A program made the position numbers and the translations under genes. Shown piece after piece: positions 8,274 to 15,235 of a DNA stretch of 26,962 nucleotides. Source of the DNA: an uncultured Cloacibacillus sp. (GTDB lineage Bacteria; Synergistota; Synergistia; Synergistales; Synergistaceae); assembly GCA_900544635.1 (NCBI GenBank), contig UQVV01000001.1, positions 1-26,962 of the forward strand, read 5' to 3'. Within the stretch, counting starts at the first letter, position 1. Each line of letters opens with the position of its first letter. The notes under the pieces were generated by a model that was given only the letters and a program-made list of their open reading frames with translations, ran no database searches and was not told where the DNA came from.

Positions 8274-9310
8274 TGCGCAGCCCTCCTGAGCCTCGCCGCG
8301 GCCTCTTCGCCGCGCGGGCTTTTCAGATAATCGAGCGTGACCTGCGGAAGCAGCGCTTCGAGCCCCTCCGCGCCCTCCGCCGTCATCGCGCGGACGCGCG
8401 AGGCCGAGACCGGCGCGCCTCCGCTTTCCTTTCTTGCAATTTCCACGACTTCGCAGCCGTATTCCGGAAGAATTTTTTTCAGCGTTTCGTTGTAGAGCGC
8501 CGTGACGGCGCAGAAGGGCTCCGTCCCGACGAAGCGGCGCGTCACGCCGAGCGCGGGGACGAAGAGCCGTCCGAAGAGCCGCGCGTCAAGCTCCGCCTGC
8601 TCGGCGGCGACGGGCAGCTCGCCGCGGTCCTTTAGGAAATATGTCGGGAAGGTCGCCTTCGAGACGGCGTAGCTGCCGCTCGCTATCACGCGGACGTTGG
8701 GGATGTGCGCCGTCCCCTCGCGCACGAGCGCGAGCCTGTCCTCGAACGGGAAGGCCGAGGCGTCCTCCTCGACGACTATTACGTAAAATATCGGGCACTG
8801 TCTCGCGCCCTCTTCTATGAGGAATTGATGTCCGAGCGTGAACGGGTTGCAGTTCATGACGGCGGCCCCGGCCCGCGGGCCGTTCTTCGCGCGTTCCGCC
8901 TCGAGCATGGCGCGGTATTCGTTCACGCCGGGCGCGCCGCATTCCATGAGGACGGAATTTTTCGACGCGGCGAGCTCGCGGAAGCCGAGCGCGGAAAATT
9001 TCGGCGCGGCCTCGGGCTTTGTGTAGATGAAGAATTTATAGCGCCCGTCGGCGCGCGCGGCGCTCATGAGCGCCGATATGACCTGTCCGGAAAGGCCCGC
9101 CTCGCGCCACTCGGACGACGCGGCGACCATTTTTATGACGGAGCCCTCGAGGCTCGCCGTCGCGATTATGTTTTCGTCGCCGTCCTCGGCGAGCGCCGTG
9201 CAGTCCGGCGCGCCCTCGAAGACGAGGTCCGCCTCGGCGAGCAGGCGTTCCACCGCGCGGCGCTCGAACCGGTCAAGCTTTTTCGTCACGCGGCACGTTA
9301 CGCCGTACAT
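8270..9310 (-). CDS. citC: CitC-like citrate lyase ligase
   Basis: Resembles [citrate (pro-3S)-lyase] ligase, which acetylates the prosthetic-group thiol of citrate lyase with acetate and ATP. At 346 aa it has the usual two parts. A GNAT-like N-terminal domain covers about residues 1-120. A nucleotidyltransferase-fold domain has NPFTLGH (155-161, the T/HxGH motif) and a C-terminal VSASRVRAM (the ISxxxxR-type motif). VVEEDASAFPFEDRLALV is typical of CitC. The ATG at 9310 follows the ligase stop by 5 bases, with GAAGGA inside the upstream gene's end. It overlaps citX by 4 bases. The catalytic motifs look intact, unlike those of the two genes upstream. Confidence 0.9.
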   Translation of the reverse strand: MYGVTCRVTKKLDRFERRAVERLLAEADLVFEGAPDCTALAEDGDENIIATASLEGSVIKMVAASSEWREAGLSGQVISALMSAARADGRYKFFIYTKPEAAPKFSALGFRELAASKNSVLMECGAPGVNEYRAMLEAERAKNGPRAGAAVMNCNPFTLGHQFLIEEGARQCPIFYVIVVEEDASAFPFEDRLALVREGTAHIPNVRVIASGSYAVSKATFPTYFLKDRGELPVAAEQAELDARLFGRLFVPALGVTRRFVGTEPFCAVTALYNETLKKILPEYGCEVVEIARKESGGAPVSASRVRAMTAEGAEGLEALLPQVTLDYLKSPRGEEAAARLRRAAQ

Positions 9311-9315
9311 CCTTG

Positions 9316-10797
9316 TCAGTCCTTCGAGAGCTTGCGCTTTACTATCTCGCCGATGGCCGAGCGCGGCATCTGCGAGATGAATTCTATGATGCGCGGCACT
9401 TTATAGTACGAGAGCTTCTGTTTGCAGTAGTCGATGAGCTCCTTGGACGAGACCTTGTCGCCGTTCCTGAGCACGACGAAGGCCTTGACTATCTCGCCGC
9501 TTATCGAGCGCGGCACGCCGATGACGGCGGCCTCCTTTACTGCGGGGTGCTCCTCGAGCGTGCGCTCGACCTCGCGCGAGTAGACCTTGAAGCCGCCGAC
9601 GAAGATTACCTCCGTCGTGCGCCCGACGAGGTAGAGATAGCCGTCCTCGTCGAAGCGGCCTATGTCGCCGGTGCGGAACCAGCCGCCGGCGTCGAAGCGC
9701 CCTTCGGTGAGCTCGGGGCTGCGGTAGTAGCTCGCCGCGACGCTCGCGCCGCGTATCCAGAGCTGTCCCTCGCTGCCGGCGGGCATGACCTCGCCCGCGT
9801 CGCTGCGTATCTGCGCCTCGACGCAGGAGATTATCGTGCCGACGCTTTCGGGCTTCGACTTGTCGAGCCCCGGCGTGAGCGCGACGACCGACGAGGCCTC
9901 CGTGAGGCCGTAGCCTTGTATGACGTGTGTGTTCAGCGCCTGCTCGGCGCGGCGGCGCAGCGCGCAGGGCAGCCTGTCCGCGCCCGAGAGAACGCACTTG
10001 ATTTTTGTGGGAGCGGCGGCCCCGCGCATGACGGCGGAGACCATCATCGCGATCACGGCCGGCACTGCCATGACTATCGAGACCTCGGCCTTGCGTATCG
10101 CGTCCATCGATGCCTCGACGGGCATGAACGACGGCAGAATCACCTGGCGCGCCGCTTTCACGAGCGGCAGCAGGGCGCCGCAGACGAAGCCGAAGGCGTT
10201 AGAGTTCGGCAGCGCGTTGAGGATGACGTCGTCCTCGTCAAGCATGTCTATATGGTTTACGCAGCTTTCTATGCAGGCGAGAAGGTTCGCGTGCGTGAGC
10301 GGCACTGCGTTCGGCTCGCCCGTGACGCCGGAGGTGTAGAAGATTACCGCGGTGTCGGGGTCTTCCTCGTCGCAGGGGCGGCCCGGTATGTTGTCTTCGA
10401 GGCTGTCGAGGCTTATCGCCGAGCACGGGATGCCGTCCTCGGATATGAGCGGCACGAGCTCGTCGCAGCCGCGCGATGTGAGCACCGCGAAGACGTCGGC
10501 GTGGTGAAGCTGGCGTATCAGCGGCGTGTAGCCCGAGCGCGGGTCTATGAGGACGACCGCGCCGCCCAGCCGCCAGACGGCGACCGCCGTCGCGAGAAGT
10601 ATCGGGCTGTTCGGCGTCAGCAGCGCGAGGCGCTGTCCCCGCTTGAAGTTGCTGGTCTTCAGCCGCTCCTCGCATTCCTCGATGAGCTCGAGGAACGCGC
10701 CGCGCGACCACCACGTCTTCTGCCACCAGATGAACGGTTCGGCGGGCAGCCGGTTGAGATTATCACGTATTATCGTTTCAAGCCTGCTGGAAGACAA
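9316..10797 (-). CDS. Acyl-adenylate ligase-like protein with altered lysines
   Basis: A 493-aa member of the AMP-dependent synthetase (ANL) superfamily by fold. The P-loop YTSGVTGEPNA (154-164) has Asn163 where PKG normally supplies Lys. The A5 motif GYGLTEAS, the A7 motif FRTGDIG and the A8 hinge LVGRTTEVIFVGG are present. The A10 segment reads PRSAIGEIVKRKL, with Glu484 where the catalytic Lys (PRxxxGK) is expected. Both changes were confirmed on the nucleotides. Start is TTG at 10797 with TGGAG 10 bases upstream. It lies 33 bases after the M20 gene and 5 bases before citC, so the four genes are likely cotranscribed. It could be a weak or thioesterification-only ligase, a binding protein, or a ligase using a compensating residue. 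The substrate is unknown. Confidence 0.85.
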   Translation of the reverse strand: MSSSRLETIIRDNLNRLPAEPFIWWQKTWWSRGAFLELIEECEERLKTSNFKRGQRLALLTPNSPILLATAVAVWRLGGAVVLIDPRSGYTPLIRQLHHADVFAVLTSRGCDELVPLISEDGIPCSAISLDSLEDNIPGRPCDEEDPDTAVIFYTSGVTGEPNAVPLTHANLLACIESCVNHIDMLDEDDVILNALPNSNAFGFVCGALLPLVKAARQVILPSFMPVEASMDAIRKAEVSIVMAVPAVIAMMVSAVMRGAAAPTKIKCVLSGADRLPCALRRRAEQALNTHVIQGYGLTEASSVVALTPGLDKSKPESVGTIISCVEAQIRSDAGEVMPAGSEGQLWIRGASVAASYYRSPELTEGRFDAGGWFRTGDIGRFDEDGYLYLVGRTTEVIFVGGFKVYSREVERTLEEHPAVKEAAVIGVPRSISGEIVKAFVVLRNGDKVSSKELIDYCKQKLSYYKVPRIIEFISQMPRSAIGEIVKRKLSKD

Positions 10798-10830
10798 AAT
10801 ATATCAACTCCAGAAGTATAGCAATCTATT

Positions 10831-12030
10831 TTAATTTCCCGAAAGCGTGAGCGCCATGTAGGCCTCCCACGCGGCGGAGAACGGAAGCATGCTTTCGGGA
10901 ACGTCGTAGCGCGGATGATGGAGCGGATACTCGAGTCCCGTGCCAAGCAGCATGAAGACCGACGGCACGTTGTGCGTGAAGAACGAGAAATCTTCGCCCG
11001 AGAGCAGCGGGCGCTCCAGCATGTTTATGCCGTCCTCTCCGAAAAAAGGAACCCCGATACGGAGGATGTCTTCCAGCATATCGAGGTTGTTTTCAATCTG
11101 TGCGTAGTTGCGGGTGTACTCGACCGACGCGAGGCCGCGCAGCGCCTTCGCGATGGCGGGGGCGACGGTCTCTATGCGGCTCTGGACGAAGTCGCGCGTC
11201 TTTGGGTTGAAGGCGCGCAGGGTGCCCCAGAGGTTCGCCTGCTCGGGGATGACGTTGTAGGCCGTTCCGGACTCGACCTGCCCGAACGATACGACGACGG
11301 CCTCGCGCGGGTCCACCTCGCGCGAAAGCATAGCCTGTATCGTGATGATTATGTTCGCGGCTATCGTGACGGGGTCCACCGTCATGTGCGGCTCGGCGGC
11401 GTGGCCCGCGGTGCCGCGGATGTCTATATGTATCCTGTCGGAGAGCGCCGTCATGACGCCCTTTTTGGTGTAAAGCTCGCTGTAGGGGAGCTCGGGCGTC
11501 CACGCGACGGCGGCGCACCGGCCTATGTCGAATTTCTCTATGATGTGGTTCTCGGTCAGCGTCTTCGCGCCGCTGCGGCCCTCGCCGGCGGGCTGGAAGA
11601 GGAATACGACGCGCTGCGTCAGCTCGTCGCGGTGCTCCGCGAGCACCGCCGCGGCCCCGAGCAGCGCCGCCATCTCGGCGTCGTGTCCGCAGGCGTGCAT
11701 GACGCCGGGCATACATGACGAGAACGGCAGTCCCGTCTGCTCCTCGGCGGCGACGCCGTCCATAGTCGCGCGAAGCATGAGCGCGGAGCCGGGGATGTCG
11801 CTGCCGAGGACGCCCACGACGGCGGTCGGCATCGCGTAGCCCGTGATGACCTCCATGCCCGGGATTGATTTCAGCACTCCGGCGACCTTCGAGGCGGTGA
11901 TGTTCTCCTCGAAGGCGAGCTCGGGGAATTGGTGGAAGTCCCTCCGCCAATCCTGCATGTCGCTGTAAATCCGTTCCGCCCCTTCAAGGAGCGACGCTCC
12001 CAACGCTGAAAGTTCCGTCTGATCCCTCAT
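10831..12030 (-). CDS. M20D amidohydrolase-like protein, catalytic residues altered
   Basis: A 399-aa member of the M20D group (hippurate/aminoacyl-amidohydrolase type). The metal motif HACGHD is intact (Cys114, His116). The C-terminal GEDFSFF and LHHPRYDVPE are also typical. Two positions differ from the family. The catalytic pair normally read as QPAEEG is QPAGEG (146-151), so the general-base Glu is Gly149. The usual LHxxPELP His appears as Ala176 in VAWTPELP. The DNA reads GCC-GGC-GAG, so the first change is not a translation slip. Start ATG at 12030 with GGAAGAG upstream. First gene of the run leading to citC and citX. It may bind rather than hydrolyse its ligand, or use different chemistry. 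Confidence 0.87.
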   Translation of the reverse strand: MRDQTELSALGASLLEGAERIYSDMQDWRRDFHQFPELAFEENITASKVAGVLKSIPGMEVITGYAMPTAVVGVLGSDIPGSALMLRATMDGVAAEEQTGLPFSSCMPGVMHACGHDAEMAALLGAAAVLAEHRDELTQRVVFLFQPAGEGRSGAKTLTENHIIEKFDIGRCAAVAWTPELPYSELYTKKGVMTALSDRIHIDIRGTAGHAAEPHMTVDPVTIAANIIITIQAMLSREVDPREAVVVSFGQVESGTAYNVIPEQANLWGTLRAFNPKTRDFVQSRIETVAPAIAKALRGLASVEYTRNYAQIENNLDMLEDILRIGVPFFGEDGINMLERPLLSGEDFSFFTHNVPSVFMLLGTGLEYPLHHPRYDVPESMLPFSAAWEAYMALTLSGN

Positions 12031-12132
12031 GCTCGCTCTTCCTTCCGTAAAACGAAGCCACTAACCCGATTTTTTTGATAGTTTATCACAAAACGCGCTT
12101 GATGAAAAATCCGAAGCCGCGCGCGCCCGCAT

Positions 12133-12162
12133 CTGACGCGGCGGCGCGGGAAATAGTACAAT
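12133..12162 (+). promoter_or_regulatory. Putative rarD promoter
   Basis: CTGACG (12133-12138), 18 bases, TACAAT (12157-12162). The presumed start site would fall just before the GGGAGG ribosome site (12172-12177). It supports a translation start at 12186 rather than the upstream extension. Confidence 0.35.
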
Positions 12163-12185
12163 ATGCGCGTCGGGAGGCGATGGAC

Positions 12186-13127
12186 ATGACGGAGCCGCAG
12201 AAGGGAGCCGCGGCGGTTTTTCTCTCTTACATTTGGTGGGGCTCGATGCCGCTCTACTGGAAGCTGCTCGAGCGCGTGCCGTCGCTCGAGATACTCGGGC
12301 ACCGCGTCGTCTGGTCCGCCGTCTTCATGGCGCTCGTGCTCTTCGCCGCGCGCGGATGGCGGGAGGCCTTCGCTTTCGTCCGCCGAGAGCCGCGCGCTTC
12401 GCTCTGGCTCGCGGGCGGCGGCTTCCTCATCACCTTCAACTGGTGGCTCTACATCTGGGCCGTCAACTCCGGACAGGTGCTCGAAACGAGCCTCGGCTAT
12501 TATATGAACCCGCTGCTCTCGATGCTCTTCGGCTGCCTCTTCTTCGGCGAGCGGATGCGCGGCGCGCAGAAGGCGGCGCTCGCGCTCGCAGCCTCCGGCG
12601 TCGCGGTGCAGGTAGCGGCGCACGGCTCCGTCCCCGCCGCGGGCGCGGGGCTCGCTCTCTCGTTCGCGCTCTACGGCGTGCTCAAGAAGAAAATCCCCGC
12701 CGACCCGTCCGTCTCGCTCTCCATAGAGACCTTCGCCGTCGCGCCCCTCGCCCTTGCGTGGCTCGCGTGGCTCGAAAGCGCGGGCGCCGCGGCCTACCCC
12801 TACGACATGCGGACGAACCTCCTGCTCGCGGGCGCGGGCGCGATGACCTCGTCGCCGCTCCTGCTCTTCGCCTACGGTACGCGGCGCGTCCGCCTCGTCA
12901 CCATCGGCTTCATACAGTACGTCTCTCCGACTATGACGTTCGTCCTCGGCACATTTTTGTACCGCGAGCCTATGAGCTGGGACAGGCTCGCCGCCTTCGG
13001 CCTCGTGTGGTGCGCGATAGCTCTCTACCTGGCCGACGCCGCGCTCGCCGCGCGCAGGGAACGCGCCGCCGCGGCGAACTGTAACAATGCCGTTACGTTC
13101 ACGCGCACAAATCTTTACAAAAAATAA
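12186..13127 (+). CDS. rarD: RarD-like EamA/DMT-superfamily transporter
   Basis: A 313-aa inner-membrane transporter of the drug/metabolite transporter superfamily. The family-specific N-terminus KGAAAVFLSYIWWGSMPLYW and the core WWLYIWAVNSGQVLETSLGY followed by PLLSMLFGCLFFGER match RarD proteins, whose substrate is not established. About ten hydrophobic segments can be seen. The second half carries the EamA repeat (PTMTFVLGTFLYREPMSW). I chose ATG at 12186 because GGGAGG is 8 bases upstream; an ATG two codons earlier is too close to it. The frame stays open back to 12075, but that part overlaps the promoter and is not typical. It is transcribed divergently from the M20 gene. Confidence 0.88.
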   Translation: MTEPQKGAAAVFLSYIWWGSMPLYWKLLERVPSLEILGHRVVWSAVFMALVLFAARGWREAFAFVRREPRASLWLAGGGFLITFNWWLYIWAVNSGQVLETSLGYYMNPLLSMLFGCLFFGERMRGAQKAALALAASGVAVQVAAHGSVPAAGAGLALSFALYGVLKKKIPADPSVSLSIETFAVAPLALAWLAWLESAGAAAYPYDMRTNLLLAGAGAMTSSPLLLFAYGTRRVRLVTIGFIQYVSPTMTFVLGTFLYREPMSWDRLAAFGLVWCAIALYLADAALAARRERAAAANCNNAVTFTRTNLYKK

Positions 13128-13156
13128 TTGACAGTTAGGCGATTGCAATATATCAT
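13128..13156 (+). promoter_or_regulatory. Consensus sigma70-type promoter
   Basis: TTGACA (13128-13133), 17 bases, TATCAT (13151-13156). Together with the TRAP operon promoter, which has the same two boxes and spacing, it is the best promoter match in the window. Confidence 0.7.
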
Positions 13157-13188
13157 ACTTGCCGAAAATTGTTTCGGACGGAAGAAGG

Positions 13189-13278
13189 GTGAAGAAAATG
13201 CTGCACAAACAAATCACGTTGAAAGCTAAGGCCGCGATCTGCGCGGCGCTCACCCTGCCTCGACCGTCCAGCTTCTAA
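13189..13278 (+). CDS. Short ORF, leader peptide or truncated exported protein
   Basis: An unrecognised ORF about 33 bases behind a consensus promoter. It begins GTG-AAG-AAA-ATG, so it has 29 codons from the GTG at 13189 or 26 from the ATG at 13198. GGAAGAAGG precedes it. The peptide has a basic start (KKMLHKQITLKAK), then AAICAALTL, then PRPSSF and TAA. The front half looks like a signal peptide that stops short of a cleavage site. A GC-rich hairpin and T-run follow 12 bases after the stop. It may be a remnant of a deleted exported protein, a small secreted or membrane peptide, or a leader peptide. Only two Pro codons occur, so a proline attenuator is not obvious. Existence as a translated gene is uncertain. 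Confidence 0.4.
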   Translation: MKKMLHKQITLKAKAAICAALTLPRPSSF

Positions 13279-13290
13279 ACCTTTTCCTTC

Positions 13291-13313
13291 GGGCGCGGAC
13301 GCGCCCCCTTTTC
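13291..13313 (+). terminator. Terminator after the short ORF
   Basis: GGGCGC (13291-13296), GGAC loop, GCGCCC (13301-13306), then CCTTTTC. A compact hairpin with a short T-run, 12 bases after the mini-ORF stop. Confidence 0.5.
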
Positions 13314-13339
13314 AAACACGCTTATCTAATTAACTGACC

Positions 13340-13366
13340 TCTCTCTCCGCGCTGAGCGGAGAGAGA
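13340..13366 (+). other. Perfect 11-bp hairpin
   Basis: TCTCTCTCCGC (13340-13350), loop GCTGA, GCGGAGAGAGA (13356-13366). No T-run follows, so it is not a standard terminator. It lies in the presumed leader of the P5C-reductase-like gene, about 75 bases before its ATG. Confidence 0.45.
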
Positions 13367-13441
13367 AGGCACGCTCTTCGCGGCGCGGACGCAAAGAGAC
13401 CGCCGCCGCATGGCTTTAAGGTTTAGAAGGGAATTTTTGAA

Positions 13442-14290
13442 ATGACGAATTTTGCAAACTGCGCTGAATACACTGACGGACTTCTCGACGGAAAGACGAT
13501 AGGGATAGCGGGCTTCGGGCACCTCGGCTCTTCGATAGCCGCCGCGCTCGCGGCGAACGGCTTCCCAAAGGAACGGCTGCTCATCTCGTGCGGCGGCAGC
13601 GCCGCGACGCTCGCGCGCGCCGAGCGCATGGGGCTCGCCTCGTGCATGACCGACACGCGCACGCTCGTCTCGCGCGCCAACTTCATCCTGCTCGCCGCGC
13701 GCCCGCAGGACCTCGGCTCCTTCGCGGGGCTGCGGCTGAAGGACGGGGCCTTCGTCATGTCCTTCATGGCGGGCATCTCGCTTGCGACGCTGCACAAGGT
13801 CTTCGACGCGGAGCTCTGCCGTGTGATGTGCAGCGGCCCCGAGACGATAACCGACGGCATGGGCGTCAGCGCGACGTTCCCCTCCGAGGCGCGTCCGCAC
13901 GCGGTGCTGCGCGCCGCGGGGCTCGAGGTCTTCGACCTCTCCTGCGAAAGCGAGCTCGACGCCTTCACCGTCGCGATATGCCTGCCTCCAATACTTCTCA
14001 ACGTCGAGCTCAGCGAAGCCGAGACGGACGCAGCGCTCGCCGCGATGGCGAAGCGCTATCCCGTCTGCCGCGGCCTCGCGCCGTGGATAGGCCGCGTCGT
14101 CGAGGCACACCGCGCCGAAAAGAGCGAAAGCTCGCTCGAAAACGTATCGACGAAGGGCGGCGTCACCGAAGCTATGACGACCGCGCTGCGCGGCGGCTCG
14201 ACGCTCGCGGGCTCGATAGCCGCGGGCCTCGCGCGCTGCGCCGAAATAAGCGCCGAACTCGCAAAACGCTTCGCCGCGCACGCGGCGTAG
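13442..14290 (+). CDS. Pyrroline-5-carboxylate reductase-like oxidoreductase
   Basis: A 282-aa NAD(P)-dependent oxidoreductase of the ProC family, which reduces P5C to proline. A Rossmann fold starts at residue ~15 with GIAGFGHLGSSIA (GxGxxG). ANFILLAARPQDL corresponds to the strand carrying the nucleotide-binding VKP/ARP-type motif. The C-terminal helical part has TKGGVTEAMTTAL, the equivalent of the SPGGTT/TEAL substrate and dimer loop. There a Lys stands where Pro is usual, so it may be a paralogue with another imine substrate. The ATG is preceded by GAAGGGA. A bidirectional terminator follows. No other proline genes (proA/proB) are present, so I do not assign the symbol firmly. Confidence 0.75.
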   Translation: MTNFANCAEYTDGLLDGKTIGIAGFGHLGSSIAAALAANGFPKERLLISCGGSAATLARAERMGLASCMTDTRTLVSRANFILLAARPQDLGSFAGLRLKDGAFVMSFMAGISLATLHKVFDAELCRVMCSGPETITDGMGVSATFPSEARPHAVLRAAGLEVFDLSCESELDAFTVAICLPPILLNVELSEAETDAALAAMAKRYPVCRGLAPWIGRVVEAHRAEKSESSLENVSTKGGVTEAMTTALRGGSTLAGSIAAGLARCAEISAELAKRFAAHAA

Positions 14291-14383
14291 GGACGCGCGC
14301 GGAGAAACCCGCGCGTTCGTAAAACTTCTGTAAATCTTCGGCGCGCCAAGGCCGAGAGGATAAATTATGCTAATAAAAGCGAA

Positions 14384-14423
14384 ACGCCGCCCGCGCTGAC
14401 AGTCTGCGGAGCGGCGTCGTTTT
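14384..14423. terminator. Bidirectional terminator between the ProC-like gene and bioY
   Basis: ACGCCGC (14384-14390) pairs with GCGGCGT (14411-14417). On the plus strand it is followed by CGTTTTT. On the minus strand it is followed by TTCGCTTTTATT. It lies between two convergent genes and can serve both. Confidence 0.75.
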
Positions 14424-14453
14424 TACCGTAAGCGCGGCGGCTGCGCTTTCGCT

Positions 14454-15008
14454 TTATTTCCCGATCCCCTCGCGCGACAGCTTCACAGCCGCCGCAGCGG
14501 CGACAGCGGCCTTCACGACGTCGCCGCCCGCGGTGCTGAGGAAGCCTATCGAAAGCACCTTGAAGAAGGTCGCGCCCTCCTGCTGAACCCAGAAGTTGAG
14601 AATCACGTACAGATATGCGACGCCGACGGCGTATGTGGCCGCGACGCCGAGCAGAGCCGCCGCGAAGTAACGCGCGAAGCCGGGCTCGCCGTACCGCGCT
14701 TTCATGCGCTCCGCGAGCGCGCCGCAGATCCACGCGCAGCAGACGAAGCCCGGAATGTAGCCGAACGACGGCATGAAGACCGCCGCGGGCCCCGCCGCCG
14801 ATGTGAATACGGGAATGCCGACGAGCCCCATCAGCATATAGAGAAGCTGCGACGCCGCGCCCTTGCGCGCGCCGAGCGCGAAGCCCGCGAGCATGCAGAC
14901 GAGCGTCTGGAGCGTGAAGGGCACGAACGGGACGGGAATCATAATCCTCGCGCCTACCGCGGACAGAACAGCGAACAACGAAATCTCAGCCATCGACTTT
15001 ATCTTCAT
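14454..15008 (-). CDS. bioY: BioY biotin-transporter substrate component
   Basis: A 184-aa integral-membrane S-component that binds and imports biotin, alone or with an ECF energy module. MKIKSMAEISLFAVLSAVGARI followed by PVPFVPFTLQTLVCMLAG is the classic BioY N-terminus. GARKGAASQLLYMLMGLVGIPVF and GYIPGFVCCAWICG follow. Six hydrophobic segments are visible. No bioMN genes are adjacent, so it may act alone or with a distant energy module. The ATG at 15008 lies only 7 bases after the -10 of a good promoter and has no ribosome site, which suggests a leaderless transcript. The next Met is codon 6. No confident BirA operator was found. Confidence 0.93.
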   Translation of the reverse strand: MKIKSMAEISLFAVLSAVGARIMIPVPFVPFTLQTLVCMLAGFALGARKGAASQLLYMLMGLVGIPVFTSAAGPAAVFMPSFGYIPGFVCCAWICGALAERMKARYGEPGFARYFAAALLGVAATYAVGVAYLYVILNFWVQQEGATFFKVLSIGFLSTAGGDVVKAAVAAAAAVKLSREGIGK

Positions 15009-15015
15009 GGCGCGA

Positions 15016-15044
15016 ATGATAAGCCAAAAGATAATTTACGTCAA
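15016..15044 (-). promoter_or_regulatory. bioY promoter
   Basis: On the minus strand, TTGACG (15039-15044), 17 bases, TATCAT (15016-15021). The bioY ATG begins at 15008, so the expected start site coincides with the start codon. Confidence 0.6.
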
Positions 15045-15159
15045 CTGCTTTATTTATTCTCATTGACAATAAACAGAGCACACTGAGAATTTTCCGCTCC
15101 GTGCCTCCGTCCACAAACGTAAGACGCGCGCGCCCCTCCCTTTATTTCCCGCGCCGTTC

Positions 15160-15168
15160 TGATATAAT
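15160..15168 (+). promoter_or_regulatory. Extended -10 promoter of the MATE gene
   Basis: TGATATAAT is an extended -10 (TGn plus a perfect TATAAT). A weak TTTATT stands 16 bases upstream (15141-15146). The start site would be near 15175, just before the AAGGAG at 15188-15193. Confidence 0.5.
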
Positions 15169-15235
15169 CGGGAGACTTGCACCGCCGAAGGAGTGTTGCG
15201 TCATTAACGCGCAGACGGAAACAGACCGCACATTT

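Larger units (their letters stand above)
13128..13441 (+). other. Intergenic region with promoter, mini-ORF and hairpins
   Basis: The 314 bases between rarD and the P5C-reductase-like gene hold, in order, a consensus promoter, a 26-29 codon ORF, a terminator-like hairpin and a second perfect 11-bp hairpin. A GAAGGGA ribosome site serves the downstream gene. No tRNA or known riboswitch was recognised. Confidence 0.6.

Noticed and set aside
9313..10821. 502-codon plus-strand frame opposite the ligase
   Set aside because: Slightly longer than the true gene, but Arg/Tyr/Asp-rich without motifs. The ligase motifs on the minus strand are unmistakable.
12027..13253. 408-codon minus-strand frame opposite rarD
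   Set aside because: Highly charged shadow translation with no motifs; rarD on the plus strand matches a known family.
13340..13366. Terminator or proline attenuator before the ProC-like gene
   Set aside because: The hairpin is perfect but has no T-run, and the upstream short ORF has only two Pro codons, so attenuation by proline is not supported.
15009..15070. BirA operator at bioY
   Set aside because: A partial GTCAA/TTGAC symmetry is present, but it does not match the TTGTnAACC-type arms well enough.
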